Source: Tupaia tana (taxonomy: Eukaryota > Chordata > Mammalia > Scandentia > Tupaiidae). From it: DNA of 64,000 nt. The notes under the pieces were generated by a model. The model had not been told where the DNA came from. It did no database searches and saw only the letters and a list, made by a program, of their open reading frames with translations. The DNA lies in the NCBI GenBank assembly GCA_026018925.1, contig JAKSZU010000011.1, positions 10,799,485-10,863,484 on the forward strand, read 5' to 3'. Below, one piece after another: positions 11,196-21,643 of this stretch (positions are counted from its first letter, which is position 1; the number at the start of each line of letters is the position of its first letter). The position numbers and the translations under genes were made by a program.

Positions 11196-11467
11196 GGAGC
11201 CAGCACTTGGTGTGGTGGTTAAAGCACTAGACTCCCACATAGCTTATTGCAGTTTAAATCCTAGACCCGGCAGCATGAAAAATTATGCGAGGTGCATGTG
11301 TGTGTATGCCCAAAATCTCAAGAGAAGAAAAGAAGAAAAGGGATTGTGGTGTGGTCATCACTCCTGGGGTGTGATTTCTCTTTTTCCCTCTCTCCGTTTC
11401 TGTCTCTCTCTCTCTTTCTAACAAGTACACAGGCCCTACAACAACAACAACAAAATATTTTAAAAAG
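11196..11467 (+). mobile_element. SINE family D, 13-bp TSD, in L1 3' end
   Basis: The TSD AAATCTAAGGATG (11183-11195) repeats as AAATCTAAAGATG (11468-11480). The tail is a (CAA)n run. It begins with AAA, as expected for L1-type nicking. Confidence 0.92.
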
Positions 11468-11525
11468 AAATCTAAAGATGAATTTATAATACGTAAATTA
11501 CACTTCGATAAAGCTACTAAACAAT

Positions 11526-11844
11526 TCTCTCTTCTTTTTCTTTCTTTCTCTGCTTCCTAGGTTCTTATAAAGACTCTTACTTCTCTGGCGCTGTGAAGGA
11601 AACTAGGCCTGTTTAATTCATTGCCTTTAGTAGACCAAGATCGAATCCACAGCAGTGTTCTCAGCCACAGTGATTTTGTCCCCCTGTAGACATCTAGCAA
11701 TGTCTCAAGACATTTTTGATTATCACAACTGAGGAGGAAGGCTCTACTGGCATCTGGCAGGTAGAGGCAGGGATTCTGCTTCTGCTCAGTTTCCTACATG
11801 CAGAGAACGGCAACCCACAACAGGAATTATTGAGCTTCGGAAAG
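11526..11844. other. intronic DNA, no recognised element
   Basis: It begins with a pyrimidine tract (CTCTCTTCTTTTTC at 11527-11540). Nothing else is recognised. Confidence 0.45.
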
Positions 11845-12095
11845 GCCCCATGGCCCAGCGGACAAGGGAGCCAGATCCCACATGGCCGACCATGGTCTGA
11901 ATCCCAGCCCCAGTGGCTCAGAAAACACAACAGGCACATGTACACATGTGTCCAAAGTCTGATGCGATGAGGAAGTGGAGGAGAAGTGGTTGCAGTAAGG
12001 CCACACCCTACTGGGGGATGCTTTTTCCTTCTTTTTCTCTGTCTCTCTCCAGCTAGCACAGGTGTCCTTTGGTGATTAAAAAAAGAGAGAGAGAG
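11845..12095 (+). mobile_element. SINE family D (old)
   Basis: The head GGCCCCATGGCCCAGCGGAC, the box-B-like TGGTCTGAATCCCAG and the right end with TCCAGCTAGCACAGGTG mark a diverged copy, ending in an A/GA tail. Confidence 0.82.
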
Positions 12096-13244
12096 TCTAA
12101 ATTGTCATTAGTGGCAAGGTTGAGACAGCTGGACTACTTCTACATGGCACTCAGTAAAGTGGGTGTTTCATCCTCAATGCAATCTAGTTTAAAAAGATCT
12201 ACTGAGCAGGCCTAATGAAGACCAGGCTCTGGGACCCAGCAGTCTGGAGAAAAAATAAGTGTCCTGATGCAGGAGGCCTTAACTGCTTGCATCATCACTG
12301 TAGCCTCAGGCTACAGCATCTCACCTACCCATGATATAAATAGAGACAGGGGTGCAGACAGGCCCCATCCCAGCCTCATAGGACTTTCAGCTCAGCACAC
12401 TTCTGTCCACACTGACAGTCTAAACGGCAGTAGATTGACCCAAGCCTCGTTGGCCATGGAGGATCCAGCAGAGAAGAGTTGCAAATGTAGTTTCCTGCTC
12501 CCGGGATGGGAGACTCTCCATGCCCATCTCCCAAGAAGCCCTGCAGGACCAAGGCACCATTCAGGCCGCTGCTGGACACCTTCCTGAAGACTGCCAGGCT
12601 TGGTAGGTCCCAAATGTGCTGGGTCCTGCTTACTGCTGGAGAACAGGTATTACTCCCGGGTTACAGCCAGGCTGCCTCCCTGTCTCTAGCCACATGAGGA
12701 AAGAAGAACACCACCTTACACCATCTGACATATCCTCTTTGGGGAGAGGGCTTCAGTGAGCTGGGCCGCACAGCCAAGAGGGACAGCTATACAAGAAAAG
12801 GTATTTTTCAAGAGAGGGCCACCTGACAGTCTACCTGGGAGTGAGGACCCAGCCACATGCTGTCCCAACGAAAGGCATAGCAGCCAGGGAAAAGAAAACT
12901 CCCCCTACGCACTCCTGAACCATCCTCCCAAATCCATCCTTTCCGAGGTCCCTCTGGCAACTAGAGGCGGCCTTCGTTCCCAGACCAGGTGGCCCAGAGA
13001 GCCAGCCCCTCTGCCAGCTGCCCTCCTCTCCCCAGTTCAGTGACCCCTCCTCGCACTGGTTCCTCTCCATCTTCCATCTCCTTCTCTCCAGGGTGTTCAA
13101 TAAATATTATCCTAATTCTGAAATGTGCGATCCGGTCTCACCTAATTAATTTGGATACGCCAGAGGAAATGGGTTAAGGCCTGAGCTACTTTCTAACCGT
13201 AGGAAAGAAAACTGGTCACTGAGGGAAAGAGCGGGCAGCAGCTT
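12096..13244. other. GC-richer intronic DNA, single copy
   Basis: No repeat is recognised. A plus-strand AATAAA is at about 13100 after a pyrimidine-rich stretch. Open frames on either strand have no recognisable product. Confidence 0.45.
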
Positions 13245-13650
13245 TCAGGGTTTGAGAGAGGGGCAGGGACAGACTGTGACAAACACAGAAAGAGAGAAAG
13301 GTAGAGACAGGGTGACAGAGCCAGAGACAGAAAGAGAGTAAAGCAAACAGACGGGAGAGAAGGAGAGAAATGGGAGCGAGAGACAAATGCCAGGAAGAGT
13401 GAGAGGGACCGACACTCTGAGTGAAAACGAGCAGCAAAGATTCAGAGAAGAGTTAGAGAAAGAGACACAGACCCGCGGACATAGAGAGAAGAGGGAGACA
13501 GGGTCAGAGGGATAGAGATAAACAGGCAGAGACAGCAAGAGAGAAAATGAGAAACAGAGAGATAACAGGAAATTCAGAGTAGAAAGTGATTCAGAAGAGG
13601 AGAGACAGACGGAGTCAGAGAGAGACATTCAGAGAGAGAGCCAGACAGAG
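13245..13650. repeat. purine-rich low-complexity tract (AGAGACAG-like)
   Basis: About 400 bases are made almost only of GA, CAGAG and AGAGAC units on the plus strand. The complementary strand therefore has a long Ser/Leu-rich open frame that is a composition artefact. Confidence 0.9.
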
Positions 13651-14094
13651 ATGGGAGTGAGGATGGCTGCCAGACAAGTGCCCGGGGCAGGGTGGAATCT
13701 ACCCCACCCACCTGGGGCCCCAGGTCACCCTCCCGTGATAGCTACAGAGGGGCCCAATATAGAATTCAGGGTGAAGAATCACGCTGTCTTGTTCATTCCA
13801 GCCCCCCACCGGCCCACTTTTGCTGCAGTATCTGTTCCAGCAAACAAAAGAATTCTTTTGCCTGAATTAGCTGGACTACTGCCTGGCTCCCTCTTGCCCA
13901 GGTATGTCTTGGCTTCCTCAGATGTGTGGCAAACAGGGGAGAGTAAATTAATTGGGCAGCAAATCTGATGAGGGAAAACACTCCTTCTGATCAGTCAGGC
14001 CAGAAAATCAGTTTTCTTCATCCTTGGTACTCTACGTTCATCCTCTGGGTAGCCGAACTCTCACCTTCTCTCTGGGAAGCACTGAACAACTGCT
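13651..14094. other. repeat-free intronic DNA with AT-rich homeodomain-like sites
   Basis: The stretch contains GAATTCTTTTGCCTGAATTA and GTAAATTAATTGGGC but no repeat signature. It could be a conserved non-coding element; this is inference only. Confidence 0.35.
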
Positions 14095-14275
14095 AAAGGT
14101 GTCAGCTGCCTTGCCCCCCATTCCCACTTCGAACCCTGGGACCCTGGCAGCTACCGTGACCCCCATCTTTCACAAGGAACTGAGGTTCAGACCAGTGCCA
14201 GCACTAACACAGGAAGGAACGGGAATTTAAATCCAGGGCTCACCGTGACTGCCTCTTACATCTCACTTTCCTACA
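14095..14275 (-). mobile_element. MIR fragment
   Basis: It contains CAAGGAACTGAGGTTCAGAC, then GGAATTTAAATCCAGGGC, the reversed MIR order. Confidence 0.55.
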
Positions 14276-14639
14276 AATCGTCAGCGTTAATGAGTCCTCC
14301 TGGTCTCCCCAGCTGGGTCTGCTAATTTAGCAAATGCCAGTTAATATTTGGGCATGGAGAAACAATTAGTAAATGAGTGATTCAGGTCAAGAGCAATTAT
14401 TTATTTGCTTAAAACCTTGGTTAATGTTGTCAGTGGTCCCAAGGAAATGAAAGTGTGTTTGAATTTCCCTAAGCGCTTCGTTATCTCAGTGCCTGTAGGG
14501 ACCAAGCCCAGTCAACATTTTTGACATGCTACCACCTGCATTCAAGACATGAAATGTTTCCTAAAATGGCAAATGATTTCCCTTAACAATAGAAAAATAA
14601 ACAAAACTTCCTAAATGTGCTTGATAGTTTTGCCTACTT
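14276..14639. other. repeat-free AT-rich intronic DNA
   Basis: It includes GCTAATTTAGCAAATGCC and CAATTATTTATTTGC. No repeat or exon is recognised. Confidence 0.35.
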
Positions 14640-14735
14640 GGGAAATTAAAGGTTATCATTTACTGAGTGATTACTACATGCAAGAGACAGCTCCACTCTT
14701 ACATGCCGTATATCCTATCATTGCAGGATGACCTT

Positions 14736-15044
14736 ACATGAGGGAGCTCTTCAAACATTACATGGAAATGTATATTAGAAAGAAACTATACATGGATTTC
14801 AAAATTGTTTTGCACCAGACCAGCAATTAGCGCAATGGCTATGTCGCTGAACTCCAATGTAGTCGACCGCGGTTCGAGTCCCAGACCCGGTGGCTTAAAC
14901 TCACGTGAGGCGCGTGTGCGTGTGTGCCCAAGATCCCTGAGAGGAGAATGGAGGAGAAGGGATTGTGGCATGGCCATTCTCCCTGGGGGATGATTTCTCG
15001 TTTTCTGTCTCTCTCTGTCTTTCTGGTGAGCGCACGTGCCCTAG

Positions 15045-15097
<53 letters not shown>

Positions 15098-15169
15098 CTT
15101 TGCACCAAAATAAACTTGTACCTTAATTAATTCCATTTTTTCCATAAACTTTATGAAGTACTCTCATGC
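14736..15169. mobile_element. mariner-like MITE copy 2 (interrupted)
   Basis: The left part (from ATGAGGGAGCTCTTCAAAC) and the right part (CATAAACTTTATGAAG to CTCTCATG) form the inverted-repeat element. A SINE sits in the middle. Confidence 0.75.
14817..15090 (+). mobile_element. SINE family A inside MITE, 16-bp TSD
   Basis: The TSD AAAATTGTTTTGCACC (14801-14816) recurs as AAAATTGCTTTGCACC (15091-15106). The head GACCAGCAATTAGCGCAATG and box B CGCGGTTCGAGTCCC are well kept, and the pure A-tail is over 40 bases. Confidence 0.95.
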
Positions 15170-15228
15170 TATAGGTACGTAGCTCCATTTTACTGATGAG
15201 AAGTTTAAGACTTTGAAAGGTTATGTGG

Positions 15229-15400
15229 ATCGGCAGGTGATGTGGTTGAGGGCCCTGGACTCCCACATGGTTTGACTGTGGTTCAAGTCCTGGACCTGGT
15301 GGCTTGCTTTCTCAATTTCCCTTTCTCTCTCTCTGTCTGATCAAATTAAAAAAAAAAAAATTATAATAACAAATGGAGTTAAATAAAATAAATAATTCTT
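15229..15400 (+). mobile_element. SINE family B
   Basis: The head is GATCGGCAGGTGATGTGGTT with TGTGGTTCAAGTCCTGG, then a short CT-rich body and CTGATCAAATTAAA. It sits within the MIR. Confidence 0.87.
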
Positions 15401-15530
15401 TTTTAAAAAAAAGTTATGTATCCTTTTGAAAGTCACACAGCTAGCAAGTAATGAATCCAGATTTCAAATACAGGTAGGTTAAACTCCAAGGGTTGATTAT
15501 AACTATTCCTCCCTCATTTCTTTTCTCCAT

Positions 15531-15612
15531 CCAGCATTCTATCCATCCATCCATCTAGCTAACATTCCATCCATCCATCCATTCTCCCATCTATCCACCC
15601 ATCCATCCCTAC
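15531..15612. repeat. (CATC)n microsatellite
   Basis: These are interrupted CATC repeats over about 80 bases. Confidence 0.95.
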
Positions 15613-15980
15613 ATTCACTTACCCACATTTATTTTTATTTCTGGGCTTTTTTCACCTACGAGGTCCCTGCAATGGTCTATGACACAGATTTTTAGAGTGT
15701 TCCATTTTTAATACAAAAATCTACCCAAACCTAAGAACTTAATTGCAAGTCGACTGCTCAGTTCTATTCACCTTAGTGAATCACTAACATCCACAGCTTT
15801 GAAAGTATTTATGCTATTTCAGCAGCCGGTCTTTTCTGCCAAATGAAATCCTGAATAAAACACTCATATATGTCTCTAGACGCCTGCTTTTGCCTGAGGT
15901 CAGAGTGAGGAGTTAGAATCCTGCTCTGCCAAGCTCTTCTCCTCTTCCCCTCAGTAGTCCGTGGACTTCAGGGAGTATCC
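15613..15980. other. intronic DNA, no recognised element
   Basis: No repeat or exon signature is recognised. Confidence 0.45.
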
Positions 15981-15994
15981 AAATTTAGAAACAA

Positions 15995-16263
15995 CAGGTC
16001 AGCAGGTGGCATAGTGGTTAAATCTCAGGTCTCCCACATGGCTAACCACAGTTCGATTCCGAGATCTGGCAGCTTGAAATTCACGCCAGGTGCATGTGTA
16101 TGTGTCCAAGATCTCGGGAAGAGAATGGAGTGTAGGAGGTTACAGCATAGGCATCCCCTCCTGGAGGGTGATTTCTCATTTTCTCTCTCACTGTCTCTGT
16201 CTCTCTTCAGTGAGTGCACACACCCTATGGTCAAAACCTTAAAAATAAATGAATGAAATTTTA
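15995..16263 (+). mobile_element. SINE family D, 14-bp TSD
   Basis: The TSD AAATTTAGAAACAA (15981-15994) recurs as AAATTTAGGAACAA (16264-16277). The head is CAGGTCAGCAGGTGGCATAG and the right end CACACCCTATGGTCAAAACC. Confidence 0.93.
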
Positions 16264-16277
16264 AAATTTAGGAACAA

Positions 16278-17791
16278 TGAGGCAAAAGAGCATCAAGTAA
16301 AAACCTTGGATTATTTTTTTGTCCCTATCTTTATGCATTGAGCAGAAGGCAAAACTTGGGTTTCCTCAAATTAAGCAGGGAACCCAGGGCCACTTAGTTT
16401 ACCCGGGCAATCTTTTTCATCTCAATTAATATGCTCTCCATGAAGACCCACAGAGAGCGGTTACTCACTGACACAGAGTAAACGGACACCAGCCTTCTGC
16501 CTTTGCCATGGCTCTGCATCTCTGAGCTGTACAAATGTCATGGAAGAGAGACGATAAAGACAGCTCTTCTTCAGTAAGTCACCCGGTGCCCAGAGCTAGG
16601 CAAACTGGGTAGGTAAGACCTCCCCAATGACACCCTTTCTCTTTTTAGGAAGAGTCAGGAAAAAACTGATGCTGTTAGGTAGGATAAAAGACCAAATAGA
16701 TGAACCATTCCATGAATAATCTATTCTGGTTAATGTCCTTATTCCTCAAGACTAACGAGAACACTCCTGTTTTTGAAGAATTTTCCAAAAGCATTCCTGC
16801 CTAATTAAGTAGATTATACTGAATATAATTAATTCCTATTTTTTTGCTTAAGAATTCAGGGTTCTTCATGAGAGAGTCATCAGTCTAACATTTAGTTCAC
16901 TTCACAGAACAAACTACATAAACTAGAGAAAGGAAAAGGAGTTATTTGTATTTAAACTACAGGACAGATCGTGACAGTTACGGAAGTTGTTGGGGCTTTT
17001 CTTTCTTTAAGTCAATCTCTGACAGCTACATCTTTGGCATCTCTCCTGACAGTGGAGGACAGGTATTGTATCCCAGTTGCAGAAAGGGTTCTGGTTCTCT
17101 GACTCTCGGATAACGGAGCTTTTCCCTGACGTTGACGCTTTCAGAAGAACTGGCATCTTCTTTAACCTCATTTTCATGCTTCTCTGCTGGACAGTCAAGC
17201 ACTTTTATGCCCTAAAATATATGCTCAGGACAATTGAAGTGAATATATTTTTATGAAACACGGGCCAAAGAGAATGGCTTAATTTAGTTTTCCCTCTTTC
17301 CAGTTCTCTCAGTCCAGTTGAAAAACACAGCTGCTGGCTGTGTGAGACTGCTCTCCTCACACAGAGAGGCTCTGGAGGGATGTGGAGCTGTCATTTGTTG
17401 TGTTAACAACGTCCCTGCATCGGTGTGGAGCGGCGACTCAGCAAAGGAAGGTGCGGTAGGCCTGCTTTGTTTTTTCAGGCCAGCAGGGCAAGGCACTTCT
17501 GTCCCCAGGGGTGCCTGTCCTGGAGCTGTGGCTAGATAGCCAGCCCTGAGCGAGGCACAAAGAGGTACATTCACTGGGGCTTCAATTCATCCCTGATGGC
17601 ACCCGCTCCACAGACCCTATTTCCTACCTCAAAAGTCATAGGAGCATCTACCCAGGCCTGGGAATCTGGTAGCATCAATGACAAGCCTAGACTTTTCAGA
17701 AATACGAGGGTGATTTGAGACTTAATCAAAGGTCTCAATAGGCTAAGTGCAGCTTGAATTTGAAACTGAAAAACAAAAAAGCAAAAAAACA
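16278..17791. other. repeat-free intronic DNA
   Basis: This 1.5 kb has no recognised repeat. On the minus strand 17210-17031 holds a 60-codon open frame after a TTTTAG, discussed among the findings. It is not in frame with SHISA6 exon 1. Confidence 0.45.
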
Positions 17792-17810
17792 AAAATGCTA
17801 CCAGAATTTG

Positions 17811-18043
17811 GAGGCAGGCAGTGGTGGGCCGGTAACGGGACACTCTGAAATGCTGAACCACATGAGAAAGTCCCAGGTTTGCATCCTGGAGGCCTTCCTG
17901 TACCTGCCATGATCTGGGCTGGCTGAGGCTGGTGGGAGTGTACCACAGTGTGACTACCCTGGTGAAGTTGTCCCACCCCCCCACCCCGTCTCTCTCATTT
18001 GCTCATCAAAGTAAATAAATAAATAAATGAGTAATTATTTTTA
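17811..18043 (+). mobile_element. SINE family C, 19-bp TSD
   Basis: The TSD AAAATGCTACCAGAATTTG (17792-17810) recurs with one mismatch at 18044-18062. The body has AAGTCCCAGGTTTGCATCC, GGGCTGGCTGAGGC and CTCATTTGCTCATC, then an AAAT tail. It is the best-delimited family C copy. Confidence 0.94.
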
Positions 18044-18227
18044 AAAATGCTACCAAAATTTGTTATGAGGAGCACAGGACCGTCCAGGTGATAGAGGAGT
18101 TAATAAATGTACCTGCGTAGAAGGCACCCGGGGGGTTGTGCAGCTGCTGCTGTTACTGCTGTTACTGTTACTGTTGCTTCATTTCTTTGTTCTGACAGAC
18201 CTAAATCTATGGGTGAGACAAAGCGTG

Positions 18228-18490
18228 GCGTGAACATGGAGATTCCAGAGCCAGAGCGTCTGAGCTGGAATGCTGGCCACTTAGTTCATGGACAATCATT
18301 AGCTAGCTACTTAAGTGCCCCCTGGCTCTGCTTTCTCAATGAAAAAATAAGGCCAACCAAAATAATCAGGCAAAAACTAATGTCTACCTTTCAGGGTTCT
18401 TATGAAGATGAAATGAGTTAATATTTGTAAAGCACTTAGAACAGAGCCCGGCACCTCATAAGCACTATACAAATGTTTGTCTAATAAATA
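18228..18490 (+). mobile_element. MIR, near full length
   Basis: GAGATTCCAGAGCCAGAGCG, then GGTTCTTATGAAGATGAAAT, then TTAGAACAGAGCCCGGCACC follow the MIR consensus from core to end. Confidence 0.75.
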
Positions 18491-18969
18491 AATCCAAATG
18501 CAACCTCCCGGAGTCTACAAAGCTCAGTCTAAAGGACCACGACAGACGCACAGGTGGGAGAGGGAAGTCCTAAAGGACTGACTCAGGGACGGCAAATTGG
18601 CCAAGCGGCTGCTGTGGGAGGGAGCCTCGGGGCACAGCTGTGGCCATGGTCAGTGGGGGAGGCACCACCCACACCCCATATTTCCACTCAGGCCTAAGGA
18701 AAGGACTGCATATGGTCCCACACCCGTTTCTGCTGAACCCTATACTTGGACTCTGAGAGTCCAGTGCAAAGAGAGTGTCTGACTGTTCCCTTCTGCCAGG
18801 TCACTACAGACTGTGCCACCATGAGTGTGCAAGGAAGAATCGGGACGGAGGCCCACTGAAGGGCAAAAGGATTCACCGTGTGTGCAAAATGTATCAGCCA
18901 TCTACTGGGGCACAGGGAGGAAAAGGGCTCAAACTGGCCAGGGCAACATTTTCTGTAAAGAATCCAGTT
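18491..18969. other. intronic DNA, no recognised element
   Basis: No repeat or exon signature is recognised. Confidence 0.45.
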
Positions 18970-19215
18970 AGGGTCAGCAGGTCGTCTGATTCGGGCAGCT
19001 GGATCCCACATGGCCAGCTATGCAGCTCGAGTCATGGACCCTGCAGTTTGAAAAACATGCTAGGTGCACGGGTGTATGTCCAAAATCTTGAGAGGAGATG
19101 GAATTGTAGTGTGGCCATGACCCCTGGGAAAGTGCTTTCTCACTCCCCCTCACCTCCAGCAAGTACACAGGCTTTAAGAACTACTAAAACATTTTAAAAT
19201 TTTAAAACTTTAAAA
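18970..19215 (+). mobile_element. SINE family D (old)
   Basis: GGGTCAGCAGGTCGTCTGAT is the decayed head. It is followed by CTCGAGTCATGGACC, AAACATGCTAGGTGC and a right end with CAGCAAGTACACAGGC and an AT tail. Confidence 0.8.
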
Positions 19216-19224
19216 TTCAGGGTT

Positions 19225-19323
19225 TCTTTTTTCTTTTTCCCTTCCTTTTTACCCCCTTCTCTTCTTGTTTGTTTCCTCTTCTTTCTTCCTTCATTTCTCT
19301 TTCCTCCTCCCTTTCTTCCTTCT
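19225..19323. repeat. polypyrimidine tract
   Basis: About 100 bases are T and C with very few purines. Confidence 0.9.
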
Positions 19324-19370
19324 TTAAAAAAAGTATAAACATTTGGTCATCTCTATGCTCGAGTACCTCT

Positions 19371-19620
19371 TTTTTTGAGAGAGATTTTTTTGCTATAGGG
19401 TACTTGTGCTTACCAGAGAGACAGAGAAGCAGAAAGCGAGAAATCACCCCCCAGGGGGGTGGCCACACTGCAATTCCTTCTTCTCTATTCTACTCTTGGG
19501 ATCGTGGGCACACAAGCACATGTGCCCGGCATGAGTTTTAAGTGGCCAGGTCCAGGACTCGAACTGTGGTTGACTATGTGGAAGGCCAGTGACATAACCA
19601 TTATGCCATCTGCTGGTCCC
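19371..19620 (-). mobile_element. SINE family A
   Basis: The imperfect TSD TGCTCGAGTACCTCT (19356) and TGCTAAAATACCTCT (19626) flanks it. The reversed body shows TTGCTATAGGGTACTTGTGC and ends CATCTGCTGGTCCC. Confidence 0.91.
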
Positions 19621-19689
19621 ATCCATGCTAAAATACCTCTATGCCAATGGAATCAAGGGAAAGGAGTGGTACACAGAAAGACCAACCCA

Positions 19690-19815
19690 AGCCCTATCCA
19701 TTTTAATTCATTTACTCATCCAGTACTTCATTTAGTCAGCCATATTCATGAAGTACCTCTCCTGTGTCAGGCAGGCATTGTTCTTGCCACTAAAATACAG
19801 GTGTGAACAAAACAT
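19690..19815. mobile_element. L2/MIR-class ancient fragment
   Basis: TTCATTTACTCATCCAGTAC, then CTGTGTCAGGCAGGCATTG, then GGTGTGAACAAAACATGC resemble the widespread mammalian fossil reading 'tgtgccaggcactg'. Confidence 0.55.
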
Positions 19816-20239
19816 GCAAACACTCCTGTCCTCCCACCATTCCTGCCAGAGTGACGCTGCTGCCTCAGACTGAAAAGCATGCAATTTTTCGGAAGAAATC
19901 TTTAGATCTTTGGTTGCATTTAAATTATTGAGAGCCACCTGTTGTTCCTGGTAAACTCATTCATAATTTTACTGTGGAATTATGACCCCATTTCTCGATA
20001 GACAAAGGTAAAAAAACTTGAAGCCATGTCCTATTAGAACAGACTCATAAATGGAGTGTTCATTCAGGAAAAGGAAAGATTGAAGGGCACCTTGACTGCC
20101 ACCCTCGAAGAGCTGTTTGACTTTTTTTGCAGGAATAAAGGAGGCATTCCCTCTGGACTCCTCCAGTGAGTAGACTGTGGACCAAAGAAATCGATTGCAG
20201 CTCCCCATGAGAATCAACTATAACTGCACCCTTAGGGAT
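19816..20239. other. intronic DNA, no recognised element
   Basis: No repeat or exon signature is recognised. Confidence 0.45.
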
Positions 20240-20402
20240 TCAAGGGTCATCAAAAAGTTATAGAAAAGGTGTATCGGGGAAAAAAAAAAAAAAAAAAAAA
20301 CAAAACTATGTACAGATTTAAAAAGTTTTTGCACTGAAATAAACAGAAATAAATGTGTACTTCCATTTCATTTTTTTCCACAAACATTTGAAGTCCCTCT
20401 CA
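20240..20402. mobile_element. mariner-like MITE copy 3
   Basis: The left end TCAAGGGTCATCAAAAAGTT and right end ACATTTGAAGTCCCTCTCAT pair imperfectly. An internal A21 run and GTTTTTGCACTGAAATAAAC match the other copies. Confidence 0.75.
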
Positions 20403-21355
20403 TTGACCAGCCTGTCTCCAGGGGTAGGAGCAACCCCAGCTGGGAGGCATGGGTGGCCACTGGCTGTGCATGAAAAGGAGGGAAGCTGGTGCCGAGAGGG
20501 GCGAGCACTAAAATGCCTCGTAAGCCCCTACCCACTAGAGTCTGTGAGCTTGAAGATGCTACAAATGAGCATCCCCATGAGGCCGTTTGCAGATAACATC
20601 CTTATCCAAATGGAGTATGCAACAAAAATGCATTTTCTTCACATCCCAGGGCTGTTGCCCCTGTAAGCACAGATGGACACTGTCTTCCTGAATCTCCCAG
20701 AACAGGCCAGAAGAGAACACACCTCCACCACCTCATTGTCCCCACATCCCATAGCGGCACTAACAAGCCAGAGGGGCCGAGGGACTTGTCCAAGGTCATA
20801 GAACAGAAAGGGACAGAAGTGGGAGTCAGACTGCCTTCTCGCTCAGCTCCCAGGAAATGATCTCAGGCAGGGAAAGATGGATGACAACCTCCGAGAGTGA
20901 GAGGAACAGGACTTGGCTAGAAGTCCCCCAAGAGCTGCACAAGCTGACAAAAAGGGGGAGGTAAAGGTCCTTTTCTGTGAGGGGCAGGGGTGCTGGCTAA
21001 CTGCTCCTTGTCACATCCTGCAGTGAGTGTGATGCTATCTTCGCAATCCGAGCATCGGTGTCGGAGACAGTGATCTACGAGCAGGCTCCTAGGTCATGAA
21101 CAAGGGACCACGATGGCAAGAAGGCCGAGTGTGACATCCTCTATTCCCCAGAGATGGGCACATCATCCAACCTGCCTTCAGAGCCCCAAACTCTTAGGCC
21201 CAGCTGACCCTTCTTGTGCCGAGAGGCAGAGACAGGGAGCCCTGAGGTCATGGTATAATTCATAACATTAATTGTCAAAGCTGAAAGAAAGAGAGTGAGA
21301 GTAGTTGAATTCTAAACACCCAGGGAAATTTTTTTTTAAATAATAATTTTCAAAA
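20403..21355. other. intronic DNA with a MIR piece
   Basis: Positions about 20735-20835 contain GGGACTTGTCCAAGGTCATA, a reversed MIR segment. The rest is unassigned. Confidence 0.5.
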
Positions 21356-21368
21356 GGGGAAGGAAAGA

Positions 21369-21630
21369 GGGACCAGCACTTAGCGTAATGACTATGTCGC
21401 TGGACTCCCATGTAGTCGACCGCGGTTCGAGTCCCGGACTCGGTGGCTTAAAACTCACTCCGGGCACGTGTGCGTGTGTGCCCAAGATACCGAGAGGAGA
21501 ATGGAGGAGAAGGGATTGCGGCGTGACCATCCCCCCTGGGGGGGTGATTTCTCGCTTTCTGTCTCTCTGCCTCTCTCTGTCTGGCACATGCGCCCTATGG
21601 CAAAAACCTCCCCCCCCAAAAAAAAAGGAG
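21369..21630 (+). mobile_element. SINE family A, young, 13-bp TSD
   Basis: The TSD GGGGAAGGAAAGA is at 21356-21368 and 21631-21643, perfect. CpGs at GTCGACCGCGGTTCGAGTCC are intact. Confidence 0.95.
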
Positions 21631-21643
21631 GGGGAAGGAAAGA

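Larger units (their letters stand above)
8920..11525 (+). mobile_element. L1 LINE 3' fragment (ORF2 end and 3' UTR), broken by insertions
   Basis: Pieces join in L1 order. TTCAACAAATGGTCCTGAGA is followed by a reverse-transcriptase/C-terminal ORF2 remnant containing CAAAAACATAAGCAATAAAAG and AATGTCCATCAGTTGATGCA. Then come GGTTACCAGGTGCTGGGAG and the 3' end ATTACACTTCGATAAAGCTA. Four SINEs, a MITE and a roughly 40-bp insertion near 10415-10455 interrupt it. It is 5'-truncated, full of stops and not functional. It lies antisense to SHISA6. Confidence 0.9.
14640..15485 (-). mobile_element. MIR split by later insertions
   Basis: Reversed MIR pieces are ACTGAGTGATTACTACATGC (near 14660), CTCCATTTTACTGATGAGAA (near 15182) and AAAGTCACACAGCTAGCAAG (near 15430). 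A MITE carrying a family A SINE and a family B SINE lie between them. Confidence 0.75.

Noticed and set aside
12096..13120. Possible antisense non-coding transcript ending at the AATAAA near 13100
   Set aside because: A lone AATAAA with a pyrimidine-rich stretch is weak. No promoter, exon borders or conservation can be shown from sequence alone.
13245..13628. Ser/Leu/Val-rich 127-codon open frame
   Set aside because: It is the translation of the reverse strand of a purine-rich low-complexity tract.
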